A stretch of DNA of 64,000 bases. Origin: Aculops lycopersici. Its lineage: Eukaryota > Arthropoda > Arachnida > Trombidiformes > Eriophyidae. Below the pieces are notes generated by a model that made no database searches, was not told where the DNA came from, and worked only from the letters and a program-made list of their open reading frames with translations. The stretch covers positions 3,388,994 to 3,452,993 of the forward strand of contig WNKI01000003.1 of assembly GCA_015350385.1 (NCBI GenBank). Reading direction: 5' to 3'. Made by a program: the position numbers and the translations under genes. Below are positions 18,041 through 32,681 of this stretch, in pieces. Each line of letters opens with the position of its first letter. The first letter of the stretch is position 1.

Positions 18041-18815
18041 TTGAGATGAAGGAGGTTAAAGGATCTTAATATGTTGAAGGTAAGAGTTTGTTCTAAATAA
18101 ATGGCTTCCTCTTCTTCTTCTTCCTCCTCTTGTTCTTATTGCACATGTAGGATTTTATTTAGTGACTATGAGTTACACGAATTTGCATGGTTTCTGTCGT
18201 TGCTAAATCTTTCGTTTTTTTATTCGATGGATGGTTATGAGTTGTTTATATTGAGTTGATTAAAATGCTAATAGTGGATTTCATAAAATTTGATGTAATG
18301 AATATGATAATGATGATGATGGTGATAATGATAGTAATAATAGTGAAATGATGTAGATAAGTTTAACAAAACCAAACTTTCTTCTCATCCAGTTTCTGGG
18401 CAAGAGAGTTCAGATTTTTTCTGCGCAGACTACACGCGACTCTGACTCCTTTAGTGAAATTTGTACAGATGCACTAGCCGAGCGAGCGTTTGTTTTCATT
18501 TCACTCTTACGAGCATAGCAGCGTAAAATACATGTACATTGCCGCACACACACTAGCACAAACCTCTACAGAAGTCTACGGAGAGATCTTCGCGTGTACA
18601 GCGTACAGCGCATCTGTCTGCGTGGAAAAAAGAGAGAATTTTATCGGAACGAATTTTTGCAAAATAAAAACAAACCTTTGCAATTTGCTTGGTCAAAATC
18701 AAGTTGTCGTATCAACCAATATGTCATACTAAAGCGATTGAGTATCACAGTGCAATAGTCTACAAGTTTAGTCAAGCCATTAACCTATGCCAGGGTGTAG
18801 GTAGCAAAGTAAGAA
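18041..18815. promoter_or_regulatory. Divergent promoter/5' UTR region between SUN and KDM3
   Basis: The 775-bp spacer separates two divergent starts. It holds a TTC/TCC-rich stretch at about 18111-18133 and an imperfect GAT/AAT trinucleotide tract at about 18297-18350. Short open frames at 18490-18732 and 18689-18925 look like 5' UTR. The KDM3 start context is AAGAAATGG. Confidence 0.5.
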
Positions 18816-21800
18816 ATGGCGCTAGCAAGTTTAACAGAGTCACCGGACCTCGGGAAGCCAGACCAGGCAAGCGAGTCATCCGAAGTAGCCAATGTGGAGG
18901 AATTGATCAAGATGCCAGCCAGTAAGATCAAAAATACAAGCGAGACAGATCAAGATTCAAATCAGCAGCAAGCAAGCGACAAATTGAGCCTTTCGAATGC
19001 AATACTTAGAAGAAATCGAAATGATCTAGTTGGCAAACGGATTTTATGTTTGCCCAAAACCTTTCGAGTGCCTACGCCTTCGCCTGTCCAAATTTCCTCG
19101 CGGTTATGGAGACCAAATCTACTTGGTGCACTGAGAGAAGTTCTGGCACGCGATCAGGAGGAGCACCAACCTGATTATCTATTGAATAAATTGCAGTGGT
19201 GCCCAAAACATCATCATCACCAAGACGAGCCTAGTTATGAGAAAATTAGTCAACTTATCCAAAAGCTTGATAGCAAGACGGGCGATCAGCAATCAGATCT
19301 TACAGGTAATAAGAGGGTTCGCAGTCGGAATGCCCGACAGACCGCTAGCGGCAATGCTCAGTCAGGAAGCCAGAGCATTAAGGATTCTTCAACCTCATAT
19401 TCGGTCATGAAAACTCTCAACTCCAGGGATAATCATCACAACACAATTCAGAGACTTCTGCCAAGCGAGCTACTGGAACAGCAAGAGGCCAGAGGCGGTG
19501 ACTCAATCTTTGTTGATTGCAGTACTTATCCAATTACAGAAACAAACGAATTAGCTTATCTTCAAGATAAAACAACAACAACAACAATAGCAACAGAAGT
19601 ACCAAGAAAAACAACTCAATCAAAAGCGACAACAACAACTTGTCGACTATGCCAAGTGGCTGATGATGATAACAGCTGTAGCAGCGGCCCTTCCAGCTGC
19701 TTGGAGATACAACGGCAACTAGAACAGAAACTAAACAATCAACAACAATATCAACATAAACACCAAGACCGAGACCAATCAACGGCAGCCACTTACTTTA
19801 GCTCATTACCTTGGCGCATCGGCACAATTCGTGCTGTCAGTTACAATGGAGATGATAATAATCATTCAGATAATGATGATTATGATCTGAGTGGTGAGAA
19901 TCAGAATAACTCGTTGAGTGTTATGATTGAATTTGATCTTTTGCATTGGCAGACACGCGACTGGTACCAAGTGAATGGTTTCAGTTCTAGTGTAAGTGGA
20001 GACGGAAACTTTACTTATAAGCCGGACAACAAAGCAGGGGACAATGCTAATAAAGGCAATGAATGTAACAGACAAGATGATAATGGAAGACTTGGTGATA
20101 AGCAAGCAACTGGTCAAACTTCAACTAAAGCAGAAGATGAAGGAAATTTAAGCCACGACAATAGTATTGGTGGTGGAACTAAACCACTCGACGGAGATTT
20201 CAATGTTGTGCTCATAGAAACTTCCATGTGTTGTTTGAATAGGAATTTATCACCTAATGGAGGAAGAGACTTGTGGCCCGCGTTGGTAAGTATCTGAAAG
20301 GGAGATAACTAGTTAGATATCGCCACTATAACATTTTTCACCTCCACTTCTTTGACTACTCTACCGCTAACTACGCTGAATGACAAGGCAGTAATTACAA
20401 GACCACTAGCTAGATACCTCTACGCTTCCTCCTCCTTACAAATACCGATCAATTCTCTAGTCTTCCGTTGGAGTTGGTATTGTAGATGAGAGTGTAAACA
20501 AGCGGCTAAAAATACTTCCTCGAGTCTTTCTAACTATCTTGTTTGTATACAAATTAGAGGAAATATTCGAGTCTGTTGAGCACTAATTTTGTTGCACCTT
20601 GTGCCGCGACAATAGTTACGAAGCGATTTATTGCCACATCACCTACACATTTTATCATTTCCGTTGTAATAAGGAAACTAACCTTAATTTTATCCCCTCA
20701 AAAACTCCGACCATAATCGCGGAAACTGCAGTTATTCGATGTGCTTGTGGACAGAGTGAATCTCTTTTCAAAAGAGGCGTATAGTTCTGCAAATCCTGGA
20801 ATTAGAGCGGTGGAATACATTGATCCTAAGAAAAATGATATAATGGCTTATGACGAGATACTAGCCGCCTCGGAGTTGGCACGAGAGTTCCACAGTGATC
20901 ATCGAGATTCGCTTCACTTTGTCAATCGCGTGGAATCAAGAGAAGCGCCTTGTTCCCCCGAAGAGGATGATAAATTACGCATAGCCCGCAAAACTTCCGG
21001 CTGCTGTTCACCTAAAGTTCAGTTTGTTCACGAGACAGACATCTACACCCTGGCGATGCCTTCGGATGATGATGACAAGCGAGAAGATGCTCGGAAACAT
21101 TTAAACACTGCTCCTCTCCAGCTACCGGAAGCATTTTGCACAGGGAGGAGCTCATTGGCTGGCACACAGGTGGTTGCATCTAAGGATAAGAGTGCGACTT
21201 TGGGCTCATTTAAGAGATTTCTACGTTTCTACAATTTCGTGCAATCGAGTTTAGATTCCTCGAGTAAGGCTAAAGGTTGCTCGACGGAAATTGAGTCAGA
21301 AGAAAGCGAAATAACTGTCACAATGACGGAAGAGCAGAAGCAACATTATAAGAATGTTAAGAGTAGCAAATTGATGAAAATTCTATGGCCATTTCCTAGC
21401 TTGATTCAAGAGCTCAAAGATTGGCATAGATTTCAGGACGCCCAAAGTCTACTGGGCAATGTTTGTACTGCCACCCTATTGGTTGGGAATCGAGCAAAAG
21501 TTTATCGTTGCCTAGGCACCACTCAATGGTACACAGCTGTGATAATCTCCTACAACGAAAACAACCGCCAACTGACAGTTATTGATGACACTGTGTTAGA
21601 GGAACATCAAGAGGATCCAACACTATTAGAGATGCACCTACTCAACGAGGGTTTGGTTGAGTCGCTGATAGAGGGCGATGTTGGTGGGCAGGGTGGTTGG
21701 CAAAATTACGGTTGTTTAGACGACAACGGTGGCGGCGGAATCTCAAGACGCCGGCCGCAGCGTTCGAATCAGCGGCTGGCCGCGCAAACCGCCCAGCTTT

Positions 21801-24800
21801 CCATCATGAGTTCCTCGTTGATTGGTGTCGCTGCTGGCAGTGGATCGGCTGCGACCATATTGATCGGTCGAAATGCCAGTAGAGACAGCAGCAATAGCAG
21901 CTCGAGTAGCGGCAAACTAACAAGTGGTACCACAACAGCAACCACAACCTCAGCAGCAGCAGCTGTGGCCGGTCAATTTGAAACGAATCAGAGGCGAGCC
22001 AAATCTCCGCCGCTAACAAGCATGCTAAACTGTTCGTCCTTTGCATCGCCGTCAACATTCTCATCCTCAGGTGGCAGTGGTGGCTCGCGACCATTAAGAG
22101 CCGCGACAGCCGCGACTGCGACCAACGATCATGACCGTGGATTAGAGGAACCGGTAGCAAGCAAATCGTCGACTGGACGATATGCCGAGCGACAAGCGAC
22201 GAGGGACTTGCAAGCAGCCAGCGAGCGCCAAGCCGAAAGAAACTTCCCCTCGCCATTCTCCACTATTGCCCCTCGACCGCCGCCTCTAAATTTGGTTGCA
22301 TCATCAAGCGGCAAGGGAGCAACCATTGATGGAAGAAACTTTTTATCTCATATGCTTCGCTTGGAGGCACTTGACGAAAGTAAGCCTACATCCATTGGGA
22401 TCGGTGGTGATGCTGCTGTAGGACAAACAAGTAGTTATAGTGGAAAGCTTGACGACTATAAGATTGGTGGCAGCGGACTCACTAGAAGTCTCGAGGCTGA
22501 TGGCACAAATGAAACCACTAATCCAAATACCAAAGAAGACGATGAAGATTTCCTCGTCCTTGCGGCATCAGCAAACTCATCATCGTCCTCGTCGTCAACC
22601 TCATCCTTTTTCTCCATCTTATCGCCGCCTTTATTTTCAAGCAGAGGCGGCATGTTGGCCACCAAAAATACCATTCCATTAACCTTGGCCACTACAACTA
22701 GCCCCGGCAACCATTTAGATAGTCGAAATGACGACAAAGGTAAGTTAGTTGATCCGGTTATTTTTGTTTTGTTATCTCAGTCTCTTTCACTTAAGTCTCG
22801 ATTAGCGCGAGTATTATTGGTATTCGTTGAGTCGCCTAGAGTCAATTCAGACGGGTAAACCTTAGCAAGTCGAGGAGCAAAAGAAGAAGAAAAAGTTGCG
22901 ATTCCCGGAAGCGCTCGCTTTGGTTCGATCGCTTTTTTACAAAATTTCTTTCTCTTGCAGCCCCCATTGTGCTCGTGTGCTCATGTTAGCATGCCTATGA
23001 GCGAACGCCCGGCACGCCTACTTGATCAAAGGATACCGAAATTTCCGGGGGCCATACATAATAAAACTGACATGATCACTCACCTTGTACCTGCAACGAC
23101 AGAGCAACAGCAACAAATAAACGAAGTCAACCGTGAAAATTTGGCCAGCTAGCTAGCTTGATCACTCGGCTTAAAACGTGGATGGTGAAAGTGGATAGCA
23201 CCAAGCTGCTGTTGCTGCTTGGTGATAGCCATTTCCCAGGAGGCTTTAGTTGTTGTTGTTGTTGTGGTGAAGCTGATTTGAGGTTTCGATAGGCTAGACG
23301 TTGACTTGCTCAAGAACTGGTGAGAAGTTGGGATAACTGTAAAAAGGTTACTCAATCTTTCGTAGACTTAACCGGCAGCAATAACAACAATGACGAAGGC
23401 AACATTTTGTGAAGCAAAGGTTAAACGCTAGAGAGAGTGTCGAAGGTTCACGCAAGTTTTCTATTGCGCCTCCTGTTGTCTTGGCTGCTATCTTTGTTTT
23501 GTTGCAATGAGGAAAGCTTCCAGTTTACACTATGGAAGTAATTTAATATCTCCCGCGACAGCAACGAATGAACTTTTGGTTAATTATAAACGCAATTAGC
23601 TATTGCAAGTATGTTATATTCGCTTCCAAGAAATCTGATGATTTTAGTCGTAGCAGCCGTAGCGGCGGCGGCGACGGCACTAATCGATCGGCTGGTTCTC
23701 TCAATTTCAGACCAGCAACTTTTGACAGTGTCTCAGTCACTGAGAGACAAACTGGAAAACAAGCTAGTCACTAGCTCGTCGCGTGTATCTCTAACAGCGA
23801 TGTCCTCCTCGGTCCATCGGGTAGTTAGTGCACAAGTGGTGCAAACGTGAGTTTGGATACTAGAAATTGTTTGTTGTGTCTATTATGGCAATAGTTGCCA
23901 AAGAGCCATATTAGTGCCGACGCTACACAAGTTATCATAACTCAATTAGTGTGATTATCGACGTTGACGCTGCTGTTATTATTATTATTATTACCACTAT
24001 ACCACTAAAGCTGCTGCTGCTGCCACCACCGTAATATTCCTCGTGTTGTCATGGAGATTGCTGTTGGATTATTGCATACAATACGGTTTTTATGTATCAG
24101 AGTGGCAAACTAGCTAGCTTACTATCGACAGCAGTCAGCGCCATAGCACTAAGATGACACCTCCAGTAATGCGCCCGCAAGCGCTGCTGCAACCTCTGCC
24201 AACGACAACCACTGACTCAACAAAGATGGACGGGAAGAGAGAGGACCAACAAACGAGAGTTGCCCATTGTTTGCTCTGTCGGCTAAACCAGCGACCCATC
24301 AAGTCTGATGGACTCGTTTCTTCTCACTGATCTACTTACAATTAATGCAATCAACTCTCGCCCATCATCTGAACTCCATTGATGGAAACTAAACAACCAC
24401 TAATTGCTCGCCAAAGTCAACATCTCCCTTTTCCGCCTTCCACTTGTCTGCTCGTTTGGTCAGTCAATTACTAAACATGTTAGCCAATGATGGTTGTCCT
24501 TCCAACTATCAGCTTCTGACAGCAGATGAGAAAGGAGCAGAACAGAAAGCGAAGTGCAAGAGCATATGACCTTAAGTAAACCTCCATATTGAAGAGAGCC
24601 GTGTGGCGGCGGCGACATATCATCACTTTGGTACCGATCTAGTCCGATTACTGTAAAGAGCAGCAGTCTGTCTGCCTCCAGTCTCTTTAGATTATCATGA
24701 TGACAATGTGTATGTGGAAATAGTCGGATTGACCTAATCAGTGATCAATACCGTCACTACTTTTGCCACCACCACCACAACAAAGATTAGCTAGCCGGCC

Positions 24801-27800
24801 AAAGAGCAACGAGAGGGAGAGAGCTAGTTGACGATTGTGTTTCTCCTAAAAAAGTCGGTTTATTTGGGTGCTTATTCATCTCGACTGCCAAGTGAATTAT
24901 CACTTTAGAGGTGTAGATTTTACTAACTTTGTTTGCTTTCCAATGTAATGAAACTCTTAATTGGTGGCCGGGTAGCGAGAGAATCGATTTGATTGGTGTT
25001 AGTTTCTATGTTCAAGGCGCAAAGAAGTGAAGTAGGAAAGTAGGAAAGATGCTAGTGGGGAAGTAAGTCTTGGCCAATCGATACAAATTTGAAGGCTCGT
25101 AATCGCTCACATTGCCGGTCCATCTACAACTCTCTAGTGTATGGTCATTATGGTAACTGGGTTTGAGTCACCACCGCAATTCTAGATCATTACATTATTG
25201 TTGTTTACGAGCTACTGCAGCGACTCTCTGTGTAGGAGGATTTGCCGAAATGTTGCGAAGCATCTCCATTGGATTGTAATTTATAAAACCACAACCACTT
25301 ATTAGTTGCAACTTGTTTTTGTTACTCGAATGCCTTGAACCATGTAGTCTAACGATGAGCTAAAGCTTTCGACGTGACGGTGAGTTTGTGGGTCTTTTGA
25401 AATCAACATCATCAACTTGCCCTGTTCCATGTTGTCATCGGCAATCAACGAAACAACGATGATATTTATAAATCTCTCCATCGACATGAGCACCAGCAAA
25501 ACTACGTAGACCACAAACATCACACTACGACAATAGGAGTCGACATTTGGAGAGTTGTTGTTGTTTTTGTAGAAGTTGCCGTAATCGTCGTCGTTGTTAT
25601 TGTTGTTGTTGCACCGCTTACTTAGAGATTGTCAATTCTGGAAGCCTAACGAGCTATATCATCCGTGTTTATGCTTCATGGTCTTCCTCGTGCAGTCAGT
25701 GTTAGTCAACTAGCTGAGTTCCAAGAGCAGCTCAAGCTGCCGAACATAAGCTCCCTCTATTTCGTGGTTGAGTTGGGCGCACGAGGGGCGCATAGGGTAC
25801 GGGTTAACCATTTTAGTGTGAGTAGCCTGCCCGCAAACTGCTACTGCCGCCTCCGCCGCTGCTGCTAGTACAACCTCTACCTTCACCCGCACTGACTCTA
25901 GTGAGACCGCTGATAAGCGAGCTAGTAGGGGCTCCACTTATCCTGTGACAACATAGCCAGTGAGTGAGAGAGCTAGGCAACCGGTAGGCTGGCTGGCTAG
26001 GCCAAAGCCCACCTGTCCTTTGCAAGTTCTGTGAGCGCGCAGGAAAGATCGAATACAAGCGCTAGAGAACGGGGCGACTTTTCACCCGGGTCTGTCAGTA
26101 TACAGCGACGATAACATTGAGGCCGATCCAATGGAATGAACTTTAGATGGACGGCAAGCTCACAGGGGACTAGCGGTGCCACTAGTACTGCTAGTAATTC
26201 TGAATGCATTCTCTTCTTACGTCACGATATTAAACTCGCTTTTGCACTAACAACTCGCATTCAGCAAACGTCACTCTCTCATTCTCTAAACTCAATGCTA
26301 GCTCTAGGCGCTAGGCGCACCGCTTCACCCGTTGAGTTCGCGGTTTACTCTGAAGTGCTTCCAGTTATACATAGAAAGATATCATAAATATAAACATTTA
26401 TCTGCACTCCTATGGCCGTTTGCTTAGCTTAACTTCTCCTGCGACCACTCTACTATCAACTCTCTAGTCTACCGATGAAGCTTCCCACTTTCTCTTCGTT
26501 CTCCCTACCCCCTCCTCTTGACTCACCTGACAGGAAACAGGTAGACTGGAGGCAGTCGCCAGGTCGCGAAGCGGGAGGCAAGGAGGGGGGACAGTGGCGG
26601 CGCTAAGGTGACAGTGAGTTGTGTTGTTTTTGTTGCTCTTGTGATGGCTGCTGCTGCTCCCGCTGCTAATACCACCGCCACCAAAGTACTGTTATGAGTC
26701 TGGAAAACGAATCTAGTGATCGTGGCATTTGAGGGCCAAAATAAACTGGCTACGACTAGTGGGTCTAATCTTTGCTGGGGTATTCGCTGCGCGTTGACAA
26801 CAAAACTACGACTACTAAATAGTGTAGAGTCTGCACTGAAATTTGATTCCTATAGAGCAATGACGGCCGCCGCAACTAACTCTCTGTTGTTCGGCTTTGT
26901 TTTGTACATCATAAGCTAGCAGCTTGTAGTTTCTAGTGTATGAGTGGGTGATAGCAGAGATGGCGACCAAGATAGCGTCTTGCCAACTCGAAGCTTCACA
27001 CTTGTTGAGAATAGTGGCTGTGTGTGAGTCTGGCGCTTTGTTTTCTGTGAGCAAGTATTTTTATAACTACTCAAGCTATTCACTATCAATATCCATTCAC
27101 TAGGGTGGAATGGCTGATCAGTAGTTGAAAGGACATGCCCATTGATCTAATCAATTGCGCCCGCTGGCTCTTGCTGCAGATGCCCTTTTTTATCTTTACC
27201 AGTTGCGTGTAGATACATACATACCGATTCATGGTTGAGTGCAACACTTGGCGGCTGTGATGATTGTGGTGACGAAGCATGATATAGAAAAGTCTTATCG
27301 TAATCAACTCGCCGAGTAGAAAGACAAATAGACTAGCAAGCCGAACAAGCAGAGCGAACTAAGAGTGCCACCAAACTGGAGGCCCTAGATGATAGCCTGT
27401 TGCTAGTGGCCGTCTAGTTGAACCACAACAAACATTATTACTAAATAATCACCAACAGAAAGTCTATCTCTCTGTTAGTCGTGGGATGCCCCCTCGCTGA
27501 CTAGTAGGCCAACTGGCAGCTATGTGCCTTCGAGCTGGAGGAGGCACAAGGCTCACCCGTGCACTAATACTTATGCAGATCCAAAAGAGGGCAGGCAAAC
27601 TGGGCCCTTCAAACTCCACATCTCTTTCGGGGAACTACTAGCAAGCAAGCAACTAAGCTCGCTTGCCGGCATGGGCGAGAGCGACGCTACTTGTTGCACT
27701 CAGTTGACTTGTCACTACAACTGCTCTGCACCACCACCACCACAACCAATACTCTCTTGTCGCTGATAATCTACAATAAAAATGTTGCCTCTTTAGTTCC

Positions 27801-30800
27801 GTGAATGCGCCGAGGTTGGCCCGGCTCGCTTGGTAGAGGTCGAAGTAGCAGTGGTAGTGTTAGTGGTAGATGTGCCATAAGCAACAGGAGCTAGAGCGAT
27901 AGCAGTGGAGCTCGTAGTCTTAGTATTGGTATTAGTAGTAGTAGTAATAAAGGTGGTGGTGGTTGTAGTACTAGTATCGAGTCTTCAATTCATTCGTTGC
28001 TTGGCCAGTGGTCGTTTCGCAGCTTTCAGTGGAGTTGCCATCCAGCTAGCTGGCCATTAACTGACTAGCTGACTGCTCGCGATAGACCAGAGACAGCCAC
28101 CACCATGACCAAGCAAAACGAAAGGGGAGGGAGGATGACGATTGGCGGCACCAGAGACGACTGTACAACGGCTAGGGCAACAGCCAAAGCAAGCAATGGC
28201 AGACAGCCGGCCCGGCACCTCTTCAGTGGATGATAATTGTCAGGCCATAGAAGTCGTGCTAATAGAATGACATTGCTTCCATCTAATCGGACGACCACTG
28301 CCTCGGGTACTCTCTTCTCAAGCTCCTCTCTATCTTTGAGATTGCGTGGTGTAAGCAACGCTTAGCACGGCGGCCCTGTTGGCCATTCTGGCTTTATACT
28401 GTCTTCCCATCTTGGTAGTCGCGGTTCACCTGTGGCGCTTGTGAAGCTAGTGCCAGAGGTGGTGGCGGCGGCGGCTGTGGTGGCCGTGAGCAGTGTACGT
28501 GTATCCACACAACACGGCAACCACTTGCGTTGACTGCTGCTCTATTGCCTCTGCTCCTGATGCCATTCTTGTACTTGTCTGGCCAATCTCGCCTCCATCA
28601 CCACCACAACCACTACCTCTGATGCCCATGTGGCAATGGACCTTCCAATCCGCACTCCCCACGCAATCTACTCGCTTTAGCTTATCGAGAGAGCGGCGCT
28701 TACTGAAGAAAGCAACACATACCTGCTGCAACAGCCATTCAGGTGCCACTCATACTCGCACCAATACAAGCAACTCTTTCCCTTGCTGATATCAAGAATG
28801 GAAAGACTCCCTTTGTTTCCGAGGCAAAGTGAAGTGGACTTTCCAGTTTTCAGTGGCGCATCGCTCGTCGCTGCTGCGTTGCGTTTTGCTGCGTTGCATT
28901 GAGTTGCCAAGACAAGACAAGACAAGACAAGACTGGACTGGACTTGCGAGACAGGACGACTACAACTGCGACGACGACGAGGAAGTGGCTTGCTGTTTGG
29001 CTAGCCAACTGGAATGGAATAGGAGCTAGCAGGTGGCTCGTTAGTTTCTATACAGATTCTGTGCAATTGCCACCATAGTCACTCAATATAAACACTGGCG
29101 GGAGCGGCACACAAACACCAATACTCTCTATCAAGCTTAACCCACGAAGCGAGACGAGCTCCTACAGCCTCAGAGTTTTGGTGAGAGAGAGAGAAAAGAG
29201 TGCACAGGTGAACGACGCTAAATATCTCCATGGTCTTAGGCACATGATGCCAAAAGCTTCCGAGTTCATGGGTCTCAAGCGTAAGCCTAAGCGTTTTGCT
29301 ATCTCTGTTGTAGTAATTTTTGTTTGCCCTTCACTTCGTTCAGTGAGATTTGCGGCTTTGCCTCGATGGCTGCGCATCGGGGAGCTTCTTTGCACCTCGC
29401 CGTGTTGATCGCGACGAGGGCGACAACGACAACGAGAAATTGAAGCGAGAGTTCATTCAGGTCCTCCTGATTTAGTGCCTCGCCACTCCGCAGCAACAAG
29501 CGAGCCGCAGCCGCTAACAAGTGGGTGCGTCATCTCTCCATTTCGGTGGTATATTTTGCTTTTTGCACCCGGAGGCCTGGAGGTCGCGGCGGCTTGTGGG
29601 CAGGTCAACTCTGGGGATATTTAATGCGACTTATGTTCATGTGTTTTGTGAAGTAAGAACAAAGAGGAAGAGAGGGGAAAGCAACGGGGCGAATGGTTGT
29701 TGCGCAATCGCGGCGGCGGCGGTGGCTGCAGCGCGTCACCTGCACACGCTGCACGCAGACAGACCATTGGGGCCGACAACCACCGGCCGACAGACCGACT
29801 TAACGGTCCACATCCGCAGCGACACACACAGGATAACGTTGTGACTGCGCCCCAAAAAAGTTTGGCCCCCACACGCTCAGCACAGTTTTATTTCGCGCCT
29901 CCCCCGCAGCGACAGCGGCCTTCGCTGGTCAGTGTTGGCGCTCTCACTCTCTGCGGTTACGTTGGCCAGCGCGGCAGCAGTTAGGACGCTGGCCTCTCCC
30001 ATTAGTTTGTCCACCCGCTCGATTTGCACTGCTTTGCAATGGAGAAGGAAACTCATCCTCTACTCTAACACAGAGCGACATCACTAGCCACGGCAACAAA
30101 AACAACAACAAAAACAACAACAACAAACGGATCTCCATTAGAGCAACGAAGCGAGATTCAATGCCAGCGAGAGTTGCGCTCCAGCAACTGCTTCGTCTTG
30201 TGAACTTGCGATGCATGATGCATGCAGTTGGGAGGCGGGGGGAGGAAGGCTACACTTTCCCCCTCTCTCTTTCCATCTTTCACTTCACTAACAACGCGAC
30301 GTCGTCTGCCTGTCTGCTGGCTGGCCAGTGGGTCGGTCGCTTGGATTCCTTCACGCTGGCTGACGTAGTGAGTGGCCAGCCAGCCAGCGAGCAAGCAAGT
30401 AGCAGACGAGCGCTTGTGTGAGAGAGGAGTCGGTTGGCGAATGTGCGAGACTCTCGGTAGCCGGAGTTGGCGGATCGGACGAGCGCCGGCGAGTCTCTGC
30501 TTGTCCCGAGGCCTTGCCTCTGCAGTGCAGCCAAAGCCCAAAGCACAGAGCCCAACGCACACAAAGCTTCTGCGATGCTGCTGCTGCTACGAGTTCAATT
30601 GGAGTGCGTGTCTCCAGCTTTGCCCGCTGGCTTCAGCCAGAGACTTGCCTGCAGACTGCAGTTCACTCGAAGTTCTCCATTTACGTCGACTGGCCGGCCA
30701 ACTGGCGGCTTCAGTGCTGCTGAATTCCGCGCGCATTCTCTCATTGCCCTAGAACATGGAGCAGGATTGGCGAATTTCGCGGGCACAAGTGACTGTCTCT

Positions 30801-32650
30801 CTTCTCTCTGTGTATTTCTTTATCATTCTCCTTCTCCTTTTTACTTCACACTGTGCCGGTGTAGTGAGTGAATTGCAACTCGCCACTGGCGAGTCGCCAG
30901 CCAGTGAGCCAACTAAGCAGACAGCGAATGGTAAACAAGCGAACTAACTACTAACCAAACTCTCTTCCTTTTCCTCACTTCGGTACTCGGTAACTCTTGC
31001 GCTCGACAGAGAGGTGGGCGTGCGCGTTCAACTCCAAGTCCGAGCCCTTGGGTGGCCGGCCTACTCCGGCTCCGGCCTCCGGGAGGCCGGAGCCGGCGGA
31101 CAGCCCGCAGTTCGTCCGGCAACCGCGACAGCAGCAGCCTACGACCGGCGAGCGAATGGAGGCGCAAAGCGAACTTGTGCAGCATAAGTTGCAGAGGCAT
31201 TCAGAGTTTGAACGAAAAAAAGAGCCCAGTTTGAGCTGCCTTGCCTTTGACAGTGCCTCTGATTCGCTGCCGAGCAGCCGCCACCACGACTGCGCTGGGG
31301 ATGCCAAAGTTCACAAGCGACAACCGGCAGCGGCAATGATCGCAGGCAACAGAATAGCAACAGCGTTGTTGGCAGTTGCCGTCGACGACGACGCTGCTGC
31401 TGACGCCGATGGAGGCAGCGAGGGCATTAGCAGGCACGAAGGCGCGAGTCGCGCCGACAACAACGAGCTGCCGCTTGTGGAGTTGGAGTGGAAGCTAGAG
31501 CAGCAAAGGCAATGCAAGCGGCGGCGCCAGCGAGCAGACGCCGAGGACGAGGAGGTTGGTGGAGTCACTGGCAGCAGCGGCAGCAGCAGCAGAGGCAGAG
31601 GCAGAGGCAGAGGCAGAGGCAGAGGCAGAGGCAGAGGCAGAGGCAGAGACAGAGGCAGAGGCAGAGGCAGAGGCATAAGCAAAAGCAAAAGCGTCGGCAA
31701 AGGCAGTGGCGGCGCGACGGCCAGCGATAGCAGCAGAGCCAGCGAACATTGTGACCACGACAACAACAGCAGCTTTAGCTCCACTGCCGCTGCTGCTGGC
31801 GACGCCAACACACAGCACTGTGCGTCGGCCGGCGGCGGCGGCAGCAGCAGCACTAGTGAAGGCAGCGGCGGCCGAGGGCAGCGACAGCAAAAACAACACA
31901 ACTGTGGAAGCAGCGACACCAGCGAGTCCAAGTCGAAGCGGCAGCAGCAGCAACAAGAGGATTGTGACGACGACGCTAACAGCAGCAACGAATCCTCAGC
32001 GGCGAACAAGACCAAGACGACGGCAGCAGCAACGAATTGCAGCAGCGCGAACGAAGAAGTCCAAAACAACGACGTCGTTGCTGGCGAATTTGAGATTTCG
32101 GCCACGAACTTTGCGCCGGCCAATTGCAACAACAAAAAGTTGAAGACCAACAAGTCACTAGAGCAAGAACCACAACAACAACATCCGAAACCAAAATTAG
32201 AACTCCGACTGCAAGCCGGCAATTCGTTTATTGGTGATACAAATAACAAAACCAATTTCATCTTCCACGAGCCAAGAGGTGGAGGTGAAGTTGATGATAT
32301 TTATGCATGCAACATAAGAAGTGGCAAGTCAGCAGTTGGAAGAGCAACGGCGAAAGAGAATTTGCAACAGAATCTGTTTGAGTTTAATCAATTTCCAGCA
32401 AAAGTTAGCCAGCTAAGCGACAAGTTTGATGTGTCAAGGCTAGAGTCTCGCAGCCTTGACGTCGGAAGCGAAGATTTCAAATTGTTGCAAACGTCAAACG
32501 CAAGCAACAATATAGAAAAGAGCTTTCTCTCCTCCGGCCACAAGCGTCAAGACCAGAAACTTGGCCCACCTCAAGAGATGCGCGCGGCCGCAAGCTCGCC
32601 GCCGCCGGCGCCCCAAAACTCAGCCACAAGTCTTGGTTCTAACCCAAATA

Positions 32651-32681
<31 letters not shown>

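Larger units (their letters stand above)
22740..31009 (+). other. Long non-coding interval read as KDM3 intron 2 (8.3 kb)
   Basis: The donor AAAG|GTAAGT at 22740 leaves phase 1, and the acceptor CGACAG at 31009 accepts phase 1. I see no convincing conserved protein inside, only frames under 140 codons of low-complexity content. The region is rich in short words such as GCTAGC, GCGAGC and CCAGCC and has small repeats, for example four GACAA units near 28909-28931. It also holds the two candidate exons listed separately. Readthrough of the donor would stop at 22856-22858. If KDM3 is really two genes, this interval contains the second promoter. Confidence 0.6.

Noticed and set aside
30756..30930. 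Signal-peptide-like N-terminus (VSLLSVYFFIILLLLFTSH) as a KDM3 start
   Set aside because: The hydrophobic stretch is the translation of a splice-acceptor pyrimidine tract and makes little sense for a nuclear demethylase.
31311..32261. 316-codon leucine/proline-rich frame on the minus strand
   Set aside because: Antisense of the GC-rich AGAGGC/CAGCAG part of KDM3, with no domain and no independent signals.
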